Shown here: positions 21,911-34,881 of the stretch, in pieces
Numbering within the stretch: position 1 is the first letter of the stretch
How the letters are laid out: the number at the start of each line of letters is the position of its first letter
Assembly: GCF_026151205.1 (NCBI RefSeq)
Contig: NC_087081.1
Coordinates: forward strand, 7,187,246 to 7,251,245
Direction: 5' to 3'
Length of the DNA: 64,000 bases
DNA from: Bolinopsis microptera
Lineage: Eukaryota > Ctenophora > Tentaculata > Lobata > Bolinopsidae
Notes under the pieces: generated by a model
The model's database searches: none
What the model was told of the DNA's origin: nothing
Seen by the model: the letters and a program-made list of their open reading frames with translations, nothing else
Translations under genes and position numbers: made by a program

Positions 21911-24900
21911 AGTTTAAGTTTAAGTCGGAGTTAGATTGAAAGTTGTAGTTAGTATAAGTATTCAGAGTTAGAATAAAAGTTAAAGTTATGGCTAAAGTTA
22001 GGATAAGAATTGGATTATTAGATGCAGAGTCGGGATAGAGCTAGAGTTTAAGTTGGAATTAGGGTTAGCTTGTAGAAACTAGAAGTTAGATACAGTTAGA
22101 GTATCTACAATAGCTCACAGTTTTTGAGGCCTTGAAGTTTGTGAAATATTTATACCTTTGAATTTTTCTTACGTTTCTATTAGGCCTTATTAATTGGATA
22201 AAATTTGAAGCTACTCAGCATCCAATTTACAATTAAATTTTCTGGAATGCTCTCTCAAAATCTCAAATAGCTTGTTATCTACAGAAAATAATAGGAATGT
22301 GCTACCAATATATGGTTTGGCAAACAGCCCAATTTTAATTATTTTCTTCCTTTACGTGTTACTCTGTATTCCTATTAATATCTAACAGTGGTGAACACTG
22401 TTTTATTGTAGATGTTATTTAAATTTATAGTCTTTGATAGGGGACTTTATAAGGGATATAAGGAAGATAAGGGATATAAAGAAAATACTGCGTTACAATA
22501 TCTTACTGTGTTACCATATCTACAAACTCTACACTAATAACAATGACAGTGATTAAAGTTTCCAGTGATGTTACACTTTCTTAGATTAAATCCTCCCTTG
22601 TTTAAAGGAACGAGGATGTTGATCACTTTCATCACCACCCCAAAATATACCAAGAGGCTCCTAAATCATTGTGATAATAATACTTCACTCTCACTAAACC
22701 TAAGTTATGTTTGATTGAAGATGCCCCCAAAATGCAGGAATCTATCTTCTGGCAAAAACTCACCGTCTATAATCAATCCATCGGAGAGTGACCTAATTAA
22801 TGGTAACTAAAGTTAACCTAGCTAAAGTTTAGGCGGATATGTCATGATAGGTCATGGGATGAAGCTAGAGTAGTCTAATATTAGTCTCTCATTAACTTTG
22901 CGAGTGTTATCCCACGATTAAAACCCGCTCCCAATACAGCTATTATGACATAATCCTGTCTACAGTTGATAAGAAGTCGTTACTATGGTAGTGTTGCTAT
23001 GGTCACGTCACTTGGTTACCATTATGTAATGTTCCAATATTGGACCAGGTTATATCCGTGTACTGATGTTTAAAATTCTTGTAAGTCTGTAAAAACTGAT
23101 GTGTTAATACCTTAGTATTAAACAAGATGGATCGGTCCAGGCTCTTATCCTTAATCTACATGGTCCGGGGCCAGTTGTATTTCTAGAGTTCTTGTTGGTG
23201 TCTCTTAGTTTGGGTTTGTGGTGTTGTAAGTGTGACTTCTAGGGGTCATTACTAACATTTTATATAATAAAATAAGACGTCTGGTCAACTATTTTGTAAC
23301 ACGGTCAACTATTTTGTAACACGGTCAACTATTTTGTAACACGGTTTAATCTTGCCCAATGCCCACTTTATTCATGTGAAATAGCCCCAAAACATTTACA
23401 TTATTAATTGTGAATTAAACCTTGTTCTCGTTGCTGCACAATCCTGATTTACTATTTGATAGAAATTAAATCAGATCATTTTTATTCTCAAGATGGAGCC
23501 AAAACACTTACTGAGACACTCTAATCGAGTAGGAGGTGCGAATGTTTATCAACAGGTCTTAATCTAACATTTTATTAATAGCAGTAGGGGTTACATGAGT
23601 GGATACTATTATTAAAGCTGTAATAACTTGTAATTCCCCACAACTCGTTACTCCAGAATCCAGATGGTGGTAATTGCCAATTATCTCGTAATTATCTCGT
23701 ACTACCACTTGGGAGATTTTAATAAGATCTGTGGCCGCAGCTGTAACAGATCTCGCACCGGGTGAAACATATTCATTTAACAGCTTGATAGAATATATAC
23801 AGTAGTATGATATAGTATAGACTGATATCCATATAGTATGTGACCCTTCACCCCTGATCATTTGCAATTGTTAAAAAAACGTGGCCCATCTCGTGCTAAC
23901 GTTCCTAATGATCAGGTCATATAATACTGTTTACAGATCTGATATTTTACTTTCTGATTCACAATCCAGTTGCCCAGTTGGTTGGAATGAACGGGAACAG
24001 GTGATCTACAATAAAAATCTTGGGAGGCTGAATTTATTATTTAGAGGCAGCTGCGTTGCTTACTGAGTTACTGGACTTTTTAGTAGTCCAAATAAATCAA
24101 TATATTGTATCCATCACCCGTCTTTTTATACTTGAAAATTACAGGAATTATATTAAACCTTATATTAGATTGAATCAACTGATCTAGCTCTGAAAGTTGA
24201 AACATCAGCTGCTACCAATACCAAGGCTAAATAGAGGCCATACCATGGTCATAAATAGCTGGCCCCTAAATTCAGAACTTTTAGTTCAATTCTATTGTAA
24301 ATGTGAGATTTCAGTGACCAGAATTTCGCGGCTGGGGTAAATAGGTGTTATATATCCCAACGCTAACCTATTTAGATTGGGTACTTAATGTATTTAATGA
24401 GTTATAGGAGTAACGGTATATCAACAGCTGCTTTATGTCGAAATACCCTGTCTAACTAAGTATTGTAGAAAAACATATGACTTATGGTTGAAATTTGTGA
24501 TTCTTGCCATTTTTGAGGGTGTCATTTCCTTTTTGTATCAGGTTCAAGTGCGTTGATAGATCAAATTAAGGAATGTTCGTTACACATGTTGAGTATTAAT
24601 CACGTGTGAACAACTCGGCTGTTTGTTCAAAAATGTCGCTCAAAAAGCGGTATACTCAAAGTGCTGTCGAATATGAAACGGCACAATCTATTCATTATGT
24701 GTGCTATGTGTTCTCCTCAGCTTGCTTGACATATTTAATTCATAAATAATCTTAATTGGCGAATATTCAAAAATCCGTCTCATCTAAATGCATCGGACAA
24801 GCTTTCCTAGTTGTTCAATGTTTCAATACTGAAGAATCCTCCTCAACAATTTTTCACAAAATCTATAAATAGCCTGCCCTCTGTTCCACCGAGTGCCAGG

Positions 24901-25736
24901 ATAAGTGACGTCATGACACGTGGTGTGTGACGTCATGACGTCGGCTAAATGTCCCTCATCAACATACCAGGAGTTAGTTTGGCTGTGAAGCTCTTGATTA
25001 GTTGATAGCAGCGCAGACCGCTTTAACTTGACCAATCGCACCGTTTAGCAAGTTGTTAAAACTTAACCTTATAAGTTGTCGTTACTTAAATCAAGTTTGA
25101 TGGGAGTAAAAAAACTAAGGTATTTGATGTTACTTGGCAGGTCGATGAAAAGGTCAAATACTCTAGCTAGACTGGCCGGCGCGACGCACTAAAAAGTTAT
25201 AAATATCTTTGAAAACTACATGTTTTTGAGTAATTCTACCCATTTTATATAATGCTACCTGGGGAAGGAAGGTATTAAGGCGCCATTTATCCAGTATGCC
25301 TAAATACCAAATGTGGTATGAGAAACTGAGAACAGAGTTATGTCATTACAGAACATTTTTGTCACATCATTTTTTTCATATCATTTTCCTTCAAGTATAT
25401 TTCAATGAGCTATCAAATGATAGATAATATTTGACCATGCAAACTTTCAATATGTACTTATAGTTGTCCCGTCCTGATCTTCCAACAGAATAACTTCCTG
25501 ATAAGTACAAAGCGCAATTGTTCTGATCAGAGGATAGTGATATTGTAGCGTCTACTGGGTGGCAAGGTCCTCCTCAAGTCACTATTTCACAATATTCCTC
25601 TGGCAGCTGGCGAGGTAACATGCATTCATTCAGAAATTGAGCGTCAATTCTCTACAAATATTCTCTTCATTGTCTTTGTTTTCCAGCACTCCCTATTATT
25701 GACTGAAACCTGACTGTTTTGTCGTAACAATGATAC
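21911..25736. other. AT-rich intronic or intergenic DNA without a supported gene
   Basis: Upstream side of the docking-protein gene. It contains a 20-base unit repeated three times at about 23283-23344 (ACGGTCAACTATTTTGTAAC) and a short TGACGTCA/CACGTG cluster at 24904-24940. A strong GTGAGT donor (minus strand, near 22770) follows a possible 29-base exon, but its phase does not fit exon 21641..21757. Nothing else could be supported. Confidence 0.4.
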
Positions 25737-25740
25737 TTAA

Positions 25741-27106
25741 GGGGGGGGGCCAATGGATATTTTTTTGTGAAACTTGATTTCGAGATAGCAGTTGACCAAC
25801 AAACTTAGACCAGTGACCGAACTTTTGAGGGGGTCCCTGACCCTAACCGCCAAACGGTGCCTGCGGGGCAGCCACGCCCATATTTGGTCCAAATTAGGCC
25901 CAATTTAGCCAAATACCCTGAACATGCCCAAAACCCAAATTTTAGGTGCTCTACTTGTAGCTAGTGGTCTCCTGAACTCGTATATGAAATTTCATCAAGA
26001 TTGGACAAAAAATGACTGAGTTATGAGCCAAAAACCATATGCCCATATTTGGGCATACGCACCAAATTTGGTAGATTTCGTCCCATAAATTGGTCAAATA
26101 TCAATATTTTTCATTGAAACTTACTTTACATGAAAGGTAAGCCTAAACTACATATTCTCTGTAAGTTATAGCTTTATATCTGTTTAAATGTGGATACTAA
26201 GGCGAAAAGACCACAAAAAATGAACTAAATTGCCCATATCTTGGTTCGCGATATTCGCGGAATTGATCTCATTAAAATTGTAACAACTCGATCAGTTTTC
26301 AAAATTTTTCCATGAAATTTTCGGAATCGACTCGAAATCGCATTTCCACCTTAGTTTGAGAACAGATTTTTGATTTAGGCCTCCAAAAAAATTTGGCGGC
26401 CAAATTCCAAAATTTTCCCGGAGAAATTCAGAATTTGGCCGCCAAATTTTTTTTGAGGCCTTAATCAAAAATCTGTTCTCAAACTAAGGTGAAAATGCGA
26501 TTTCGAGTCGATTCCGAAAATTTCATGGAAAAATTTTGAAAACTGATTGAGTTGTTACAATTTTAATGAGATCAATTCCGCGAATATCGCGAACCAAGAT
26601 ATGGGCAATTTAGTTCATTTTTTGTGGTCTTTTCGCCTTAGTATCCACATTTAAACAGATATAAAGCTATAACTTACAGAGAATATGTAGTTTAGGCTTA
26701 CCTTTCATATAAAGTAAGTTTCAGTGAAAAATATTGATATTTGACCAATTTATGGGACGAAATCTACCAAATTTGGTGCGTATGCCCAAATATGGGCATA
26801 TGGTTTTTGGCTCATAACTCAGTCATTTTTTGTCCAATCTTGATGAAATTTCATATACGAGTTCAGGAGACCACTAGCTACAAGTAGAGCACCTAAAATT
26901 TGGGTTTTGGGCATGTTCAGAGTATTTGGCTAAATTGGGCCTAATTTGGACCAAATATGGGCGTGGCTGCCCCGCGGGCACCGTTTGGCGGTTGGGGTCC
27001 GGGACCCCCTCAAAAGTTCGGTCACTGGTCTAACTTTGTTGGTCAACTGCTATCTCGAAATCAAGTTTCACAAAAAAATATCCATTGGCCCCCCCCCCCC
27101 CCCCCC
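25741..27106. mobile_element. 1.37-kb palindromic element with poly-G/poly-C ends, flanked by TTAA
   Basis: Left arm 25741..26407 and right arm 26431..27106 are near-perfect reverse complements around a spacer of about 23 bases. The element starts with nine G then CCAATGGATAT and ends with ATATCCATTGG plus about 18 C. TTAA lies directly outside both ends (25737..25740 and 27107..27110), fitting a TTAA target duplication as made by piggyBac-type transposases. Arms differ at only a few bases, mostly in the homopolymer ends. There is no open frame of note. As RNA or single-stranded DNA it could fold into a hairpin of about 670 base pairs. Confidence 0.85.
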
Positions 27107-27447
27107 TTAACTTGAAAAGATAGTCAGAGGAGTCACATTGTGGCTAAATCCATTATTCAGTTTAAAGTAAGAGGTCTAAATATGCTTGACAATTTCCACT
27201 AAGCTGCGAATTTCCGGGTTCACCAGAACCATAATTTCAAATTGCTATTTCGTTATAGGGAAAGACATCAACGACATCAAAACAGCTGATTTTGCTGATA
27301 AGATCATCTGATTGATGACAATATCACCTGATCGCTTGTGATATCATCTAATTGCAAATAACATAACACATATGATGAGAAAGCAATTGTTTAAGACCAC
27401 CTCCCTCTTGCTCATGTATTATATATACTATTTATATATATTATATA

Positions 27448-27511
27448 TTAATAATTAGTTGTTGCTTGGTTTCCCAAAGAGTGTTCAACTACAAACAAGC
27501 AGGAGCATTAT
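27448..27511 (+). repeat. Dispersed repeat fragment shared with the 35.3-35.9 kb foldback element
   Basis: The segment TTGGTTTCCCAAAGAG followed by GCAGGAGCATTAT matches two closer copies at about 35321..35383 and 35809..35870. It is a third, diverged copy of a repeat family, with no coding content. Confidence 0.6.
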
Positions 27512-28040
27512 GTAAAATATATAGGATGGATCCAGGGTTGGTATGAACCAGTGACCACCACTTGAAAATGATTTAGGACACCCACAATAATTAGAGCTGA
27601 TAAAATACCAGTGAAGCACCAGCCTAGGAGATCACCTTACAACACCACTTCACCAAATCACAGCTCACCGATATCACCCAACTTCCTACCAAGTTCTTGC
27701 GTGATAACTTGCACGGCCTCCCTGGAACAGTGAAGTTGGGTGACAGAGCAGGGAAGGTGTAGAGAACTAGGTCTGAACAGTGGGCTGGATCGTTGGTACC
27801 AGCTGATCAGTTATCTGATAATATCTAGCTCGTACCAAGATACAACAGTTTGATCTAAGGGGTATGAAGCAGATCACGTTATAGTTCCCAGACGTATCTT
27901 GATATTGTACTTAGTACTAGGAAGCTTATATTGCATCCTGATGCTATCGCACTTTCCCATAGAACTCCAGCTACAATCACACCCCAGGGCTGTGGTTTGT
28001 GAACATGAGTAATCCACTACTAATACATGAGTAATGGTTT

Positions 28041-28082
28041 ACAACTGTCTTATCTGTCTTATCTGTCTTATCTGTCTTATTA
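28041..28082. repeat. Short 9-bp tandem repeat
   Basis: Four copies of CTGTCTTAT, just outside the candidate exon at 28094..28272. Confidence 0.8.
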
Positions 28083-28093
28083 TTCCGACCCAC

Positions 28094-28272
28094 CCTGTGC
28101 CAGGTACCAGCAAGTCTCAGCTGTACTACACTAAACCTATAACTCCCTGTGCTATAGTTCCTGTTCCCACTATCAGCGCGCCCACGTGATATACCACGTG
28201 GGCGAGATGCGCGCCCTGTTTTGTCATGTAATCGTGATGCCATCATGGTCAGTTCCCGTGGTTGGAGGGGTT
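28094..28272 (-). CDS. Candidate upstream exon of the docking-protein gene
   Basis: This is a 179-base open segment between a good acceptor (AAAGTATTATTACAG) and a usable donor (CACAGG|GTGGGT) ending in phase 0, which is the phase needed by exon 21641..21757. It encodes a basic, serine- and tyrosine-containing segment (for example SGNRNYSTGSYRFS). It contains two adjacent ATG codons at 28241..28246, so it could also be a first exon. The CACGTG palindrome lies within it. No known domain. Supported only by splice consensus and phase. Confidence 0.3.
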
Positions 28273-30753
28273 CTGTAATAATACTTTGTGTTGTTATATA
28301 ATAGTGACATTAATATAAGTTAGTATCTTGTATTAAGTAGAGTTATGGAGTTGTTTTATTTGCTGGATTACTATCAATGTCTGGGGTGAATGTTTGGAGT
28401 TGGTTAAGTGTTTGCCGAAAATTGTAGCATTAGTCAGAGCCTGCTGTCACCGTCAAATATAATATTTCCTTGTGCAATTACTCGAAATATCGTGAAAATT
28501 AGGCAATGCAAAGTTAACATGTTTAGTTGTTTATATTTGGTCGTAATGCGAGGGCTTCAAGTTATTCTAGAAATATGTTCCCATCAACTTGGAAGCTCTC
28601 CGACATGTCGACACTGTAGACATGTTGGCCTGGAATAGTTCTCTCCTGGAATTCAAATTATTGCTGAGTTCTCTTTCGACGTAAAATGGATCACACTCCA
28701 CAGAGCTAAACTAGACTGAAGTAAGAAGATCTTTTTGTGTCAACTACTAAAGAAGGGGCTTCAGTTTTGGGACAGAAATAGTCTACTTTTAGCATAGTTT
28801 TTGTCTACTTCCATGAGCCCTAATTGTTCTGTAAATCTAGATTTGAGGGTATACGTCGATTTTGCCGCCTGTATTGTTTGCATATGTATAGATTTGAGGC
28901 GACCATTAACGTCATAACCAGTTTGTTATTTCATAACCAGTTTGTTACGTCGTAAAGTGTTTGACCTGCTCCCGAATATTTGGTGAATTTCTAATTACAT
29001 TTCCTTGTTACGTTGCCATTTGGACGAGAAATTACTTTACCATTTAAGGCATTTAAGAGTAAATGAAGCCCTAAATCTAGCCTCATATTACTGTTCATTG
29101 CGTCATTCGTTGGTTGAGTCACACTAGCATGACCCCAATTACTTGGCACGTTTCCGCTGATTTGCAAACAATTTTACACGTGATTAACTTTGATAGTTTA
29201 TCGTTTATTAGCTGTTTATACTCTTTAAAGTACTTTCTTATAAGCATATGTAAATGTTTCTTAGTATTATGCTTGTCTCGACTTTCATTGAGCATCATGG
29301 GGTATCTCTTGGGTCTTAGAGAACACAAACACATAACTTTACCCGTTCATTCGTCAAATTCCTTAATGTTCTAATAAAAAACTTAACTGTTATACAGAAA
29401 TATTCGCTATAAGTATTATTCAATTAGTCCGTATAATTATGTAAACAATATGCACGGGAACATCTTGATATAAGCTTCAATTGTTTACGCTTCTTTTATC
29501 TAGTTCCACAGCTCCGTAGCTACTACGCACTGACGTATTACATAACACGTAAAACCATACCAAGATAGATAGCACGCCTCATGTGACCCGCGCGCGAGCC
29601 GTGACACCACGTGCTATCACGTGATACACCACGTGGTACACCACGTGGTGTGCACGTGTCATGAAGGGAAGTAAAGGAGAACATTGTATTAAGACAAGAT
29701 GGCCCGCACGGAAACTTTACAATCCTCACTTCAAGTAAAGTTCCATTGAGCTAAATGTTTGCAATTATCGCACTAGCCGAGTGGCTGGGAGGGTAGATTG
29801 TGTTTATTTATCGCCTATATTTTAGAATACCTTTCGTTTTACAACTACTGATTTGACGCCCACCAATGGGGTTTCTTCTGCTGTCGAAATTTAGCGTATT
29901 ATGAATATTATTAAGTTATTAGTATGTTATACGGAGTACTTAGCCTCTTTGATGTCTCCCTGGCTTTATGCTTACTAACCTCTGTGCCGATAAGTTTACC
30001 AATATAACGGTATTCGTATATCGATAAGCCAAGTGACAGATAGTATAATGTTCACACTTCACAGTTCCTATTAATAACAGGACTGCGCCTTTTATTTATT
30101 AATTTGATTTGGATATATCCAATATTAAACTCTCGACCGGGCTGTAATATCGGACGTGATCGTTCTTTTCTCATCTTGTGTACTACGACGCAATGAGTTT
30201 GTAGTCATTCTATCATAAAAATGTAAAGCGTCGCTTGATGCATTTTTGTCTTTCTGATCAGGACTAACTACAGCGAATAATGTTTTAATCTTTTCCCAAT
30301 GAATCTGGCAATATACAACACACTGTGCAACGGATCTTGCATCATTCTGAATACGTTTGATCTGATTGAACTACCCTCATGTGTCTCCACACACAGCTCG
30401 TTTTAAGCACCAGGCACAAGCCGCTTCCAGACCAAGTTTAGTATCAATAACTATTACCTGCACTGAAGCATGCGCTTCTTCACCGTGCCCGTCTTCAACA
30501 CAGAAGTTAAATCACTATTCCATCATTTCCGGGAGACTGAGAAACCCAGAATACTCCCACTGCTAATCGTACCACCGGACAACTACCACTTCTATCACAA
30601 CTAAACATATCATCCAGAGAACCAGTGTAAATATAATAATATATAATATATGTAGTAACTATTATAATCAATATGTAGGATTGATCCGGTAGATCCAGAC
30701 TAGAAATCTCCACTATCAGACAGTAAAGAAGTGTAAGATGCCAATCTCAGTTG
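28273..30753. other. Non-coding DNA, no gene seen
   Basis: AT-rich sequence with a CACGTGG/ACGTGGTGT cluster at about 29608-29657 of the kind seen in the docking-gene introns. Short open frames (28408..28638, 29114..29374, 30366..30566) lack splice signals, domains or codon bias and were not accepted. Confidence 0.4.
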
Positions 30754-30755
30754 TA

Positions 30756-31431
30756 CAGTGGGATGACATATGTTTTCGTCACTTCTGAATGCGCGCATTT
30801 TAGCGCGCGAGTTTGCGTGCACGTCACGTGATATTGTTAGCAGTGAGTGTAATCACGAGTCTGGAGAATTTTTCTAGTACAAGGCCCAGACCCTTTAGCG
30901 TATCTGTAGTAAATTTTGTGGCGATGTAATATCTATGACACCACTAAAAATTGAGGAATAGGGAAGTGTTCACAATATCCAACTTAGCATGGAAAACTTA
31001 TGATATCTCAGGCTGAAGATTAACAACTCTAACAGTAATTATTTTAATCAGCTGAGAAACATTTGGTCTTGTTACCTTATCAATTTTATCGAAATCGAAC
31101 GATGCAGTACAGAGATATTCCGTTTTAAACTTCATGGTAATATTGAAGTAGAGAAAAGTTCGTCGCTTGCTATTAAAACATGTGCTCCTTCATAAATAGT
31201 ATCATTATCGTGATCAAACCCCTTATTTATGGGCCTGCCAGTCTCTTCTGAAGCACGAATGAACTTAATTTCTACTGTCCGAGAAAAGTTCAGAATTTTC
31301 TCTAAACACCCATTTTTGAATTTTGTAAATCGGTGGTCCGGAAGCGGAGTTATGGTTCAATGAAAATTGTTAGTTTAACGCTGTTTGTATTGTCATTATC
31401 AGAAGTGACGAAAACATATGTCACCCCACTG
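30756..31431. mobile_element. TA-flanked MITE, Tc1/mariner-like
   Basis: Terminal inverted repeats of about 33 bases: CAGTGGGATGACATATG... at the left and ...CATATGTCACCCCACTG at the right, including the shared inner CGTCACTTCTGA. Both ends abut TA (30754-30755 and 31432-31433), the duplication made by Tc1/mariner transposases. It is 676 bases long with no transposase frame. A second, reversed copy of the family lies at 60192..61240. Confidence 0.85.
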
Positions 31432-31433
31432 TA

Positions 31434-31936
31434 GGAGTTTGGCGCATGGTACCCGGATCGCCGATTTGTCAGCATTAATAATTATTCCTATATATCATAT
31501 ATTTATCTATTTACTATCTGTCGTTGTTTTTCGTTGATATGTGCGGAGTTTGTTGTGGTTGCTGTTGCAATTTCTAGCCACGAGATTATGTCATTTTTGA
31601 TTATGTACATGTATTGTTTTATGATGCTTTGAAATGAAGATCACTTAATCTAAAATTCTGATAGCTACTTTTATAAATAACAACAAATACTTCTAGAATA
31701 TATTTATAGGACTTGTAGGTAATTAGTTACTTCTCTTTTTATCTTTTTAGCCCCCTCATTACATTGTTCAGATGAGTCGACCAGCATTGCCCCAGTCACA
31801 GAAAACTGAATACCCCACTATAAGACAAAATAATTAATTACAAACTATTTATAAATTAACTAACTATTTAACTGAGATAATTGATCAACATTTATAAATT
31901 ACCTAACTAATCCAACTAAATTAGCAGTTAGGTGCG
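31434..31936. promoter_or_regulatory. 5' flank of the GPCR gene
   Basis: No coding sequence. A pyrimidine-rich stretch ending TTTTTAG at about 31741-31751 could be an acceptor for a 5' UTR exon leading to the GPCR start at 31937. No TATA box is clear. Confidence 0.25.
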
Positions 31937-33844
31937 ATGATAAGATGGATGACAGACCTCTCGGAGGAACAGCTCCGGGCTGTCAACTTATTTGTTATTC
32001 TCTTACTCTTCAGCGGGTTCTTTGTTTCCAGCTTCCTTAACCCTGTCATCCTACTTTACTACAAGTAAGTACTTTGACTTTGTTAACTTAATTAATTAAA
32101 TTAAATCATTAACTTATTTGATTAAATTAAATATTTCACTTATCTAACAGTCCAATTAATAACCAAATCTACTATTAAATAACTTAATGTAACTTAAATA
32201 CTTCATCGAGTTATTAAATTATTGAAAATATATTTTACTGCAATTCTTCCCAGTTTCTCTTGAGCACAAGTAAAACATTAAAAATATCCACGTGACAAGC
32301 ATATATTATTAAATAATCTAAATATTTGTCGTAAGAAACGTTACTTATTTACGTGTCATATAGTAGAATACTAGAATAGCCTAATGTGCCAAATACTTTA
32401 AATATTTGTCAAGATATAACGATTAAAGTTTGATAACAAACAACAAGACGCGTCCTACTCTGTTCTGATTCAACTAATTAATTTCTAATCCATTACTTTA
32501 CAATTAAGTTAAATTCACCCATCATCTTAACATGCTTAACCAACCAACCAATCATCCGATAAACTAAGACACTAATTTAACCTAAGAAGTAACCTAACAA
32601 TTAATTAATTAATTAACTAATTAATTAATTAACTAATTAATTAGCTAATTAACTAATGACCAACCACCCCTCAGCAAGAACAAGTCCCAGAAACTCAGCA
32701 GAAAGCTGTTCATGCTGCTGTCAGTCTCTGACTTCTGTACAAACAGCTACCCTGTCCTACACATTCTCTACTTTTGTGTGTCTCCTAACGTTAACTTTGG
32801 GGTTAACACAAACTACGATCAGACCATTGATTACACATTCAGGTAATATTTCAGAGTTTATATAAAGATATAAGATATAAGATATTATTGTTAATGTTCC
32901 TTATTATACGATGATGTTCTGCTTGATAAAATAGATATTTCATAGGCATTTTACCGATATGACGTTCATTTCAGTTATCAATTGATCTCCAATGTTCGCT
33001 ACCGTAATATAATCATGATAATAATGTTACCATGGTAGGATGTTGTAGTAATCTCTGTCTTGTATGTAGTGGATTACAGGACGAACCTATAAAATGCCCA
33101 CTAAGCAACACCTAACCCCGTACTCCCCCCAGGTTCTACGCAGTTCCCAGTCTAATAATGTGCACATTCGGCTGTCTCTCCCAAGTAACAACCTCTGTGC
33201 TAGCCATCGTCCGGATGATCTCCATCTTCAGCCCCTTCATCCGGCTGCCCCAGTGGGCATTCCTCACCTACATAGCCGTCTACACCTGCATCATGGCCAT
33301 CAACAACTTCGGGTTTGCTCTCTGTCAGTTCCTGGAACTGACCCCCAAAGTACGGGGGATAATAATCCTGACGGTGGACTGTTGTTACTGGTTAAACATC
33401 GCCCAGTGCATCCTGGGCATTGTAGCTTCACTGCTGACCATGGGCAGGATCTTCTCCAAGAGACGAGTCAAGGATACGAGAACTAGAAGCTGTTGGATCA
33501 TCCTGCTGATGAACATCCCCTACTGCATGTCAACTATCAACTTTATATTATCCAAGACTAATCTAGCTAAATATGGATATGTTTATTTGTCGTTTGTGTG
33601 CGTGCCAAGTTTCACGTCTATGTTTAACCCGTTGATTATCGTGTTTTTGAATCAGGAGATAAGAGATTTTACACATTTGTTGGTAACTAAGGGTTTTATT
33701 CAGACGTATAGTACCCGGAAATTAAGTAGAGTTGGGCCTGATACCAGCACCACTGTTATGTTGACCTACAATTTGACTCTCAACAACAGAAACGGAACTC
33801 TTAACAAGACTAAGCTTGAGGAGAAAAGCTCCGAGAACTTTTAA
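31937..33844 (+). CDS. Class A (rhodopsin-like) GPCR, 335 residues, ligand unknown
   Basis: Seven-transmembrane receptor in the plasma membrane, presumably coupling to G proteins. Three exons: 31937..32064, 32675..32842, 33133..33844; donors CAA|GTAAGT and CAG|GTAATA, acceptors CCCCTCAG and CCCCCCAG, all in frame. TM1 has the conserved Asn (SFLNPVILLYY), TM2 the conserved Asp (LLSVSDFC), the end of TM3 has VLAIVRMISI where DRY is usual (Arg kept, flanks changed), and TM7 has FNPLIIVFL in place of NPxxY (Asn-Pro kept, Tyr lost). The ectodomain is very short (about 17 residues). The second exon ends in a Tyr/Asp/Asn-rich loop before TM3. The C-tail is about 60 residues with several Thr/Ser and NxT. 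Such atypical DRY/NPxxY variants are common in lineage-expanded invertebrate receptors. It may be nested in an intron of the minus-strand gene if the exon at 34882..35064 belongs to that gene. Confidence 0.85.
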
Positions 33845-34881
33845 TCAAGACATCCGTTTTTTTTAATTAAAGTTATGTTTTTTTAAATATGGAAAATCAG
33901 AATGTTCATTGAGTTGATATATTGTTTCTAAAGAATGTCTTATTGCTTCTAAAGACGTGACCCGGTAAAATTAGTCGGAATTTAGAATATTTGATGCATG
34001 GTAAAACTTTGTGTTGATATCGATTAAATTTGCGCTATTTGCCAAGCTGTGATCGGCAATTGTGGTGACCGGGAGATAAAAATATGTTGATATTACATAC
34101 TAACCAATAATTAATTAACATAATTAATCAACAGTTTATAATTAATATGTGCAGTGTGCTATAGACTGACTATTTATTGTTAATCTTGTTACTGTATCAT
34201 ATTCTGTGCATGTTATGAAGTTGGGCCCCGATTTACTAGATTTTTTTGAAAATTTTTTGAAATGTTTCAAAACATCTAAGATCCATGAGAATGGTTCAAG
34301 TTGGGTAATAAGTATTGGTATAAGCTAAGAAAATCATACTGATTTATCAAGCGTTCAGTAAATAGGGGCAATTTCTTTATCAATTGATAGTATAACAACA
34401 GTTCGTTGATTTCGATTTTGTCTAAATTTTGTTCTATAATATTAAAGTATTAAGTGCGTGCGGCTCTATTTTGAAACTTTTCTTGAATTTTGCATGGTTT
34501 TATCAGTGTGACCTGAGACCCTCGAGGACACACTACAAATATTAAAAATAAAAACAAGTTATTGGATACATCTTCCTTTGTTTTCTTTTAAAAGCTGTTA
34601 CGTTGTGTATATCTGTTGTTGAATATGTATTAATTTGTGATATAACTAATAACTATGTTAACATTTCTTGTGTTGCTGTAAATTGTTCTTTAAAAATTCG
34701 ACCTTTTAGATCATCCATTTCATTTTTCTTGCTGCGTTAGGTATTGACAATGCCTGCGACTTCATAATCGCATTCTATTGGACCTAAAAGCCTATAAATT
34801 ACAACACACATAGTGCTAAAAATATGTAACACACTCTAAAAAACATCCGAAACTATTCCAAAAACGCAGATTATTCCTCAC
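33845..34881. other. 3' flank of the GPCR gene, AT-rich
   Basis: No gene seen. ATTAAA follows the stop within about 25 bases and AATAAA-like sequence occurs near 34545, either of which could serve polyadenylation. A segment (TTTCAAAACATCTAAGATCCA) recurs at about 34264 and 35094, indicating a short dispersed repeat. Confidence 0.35.

Noticed and set aside
22774-22802. 29-base minus-strand micro-exon with a strong GTGAGT donor
   Set aside because: Weak acceptor and a phase incompatible with the next known exon.
24823-25041. 72-codon minus-strand frame
   Set aside because: Partly made of the TGACGTCA/CACGTG repeat and lacks paired splice sites.
30507-30713. Minus-strand frame with a hydrophobic Ile/Tyr stretch
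   Set aside because: The hydrophobic run comes from AT-rich dinucleotides; no convincing splice sites.
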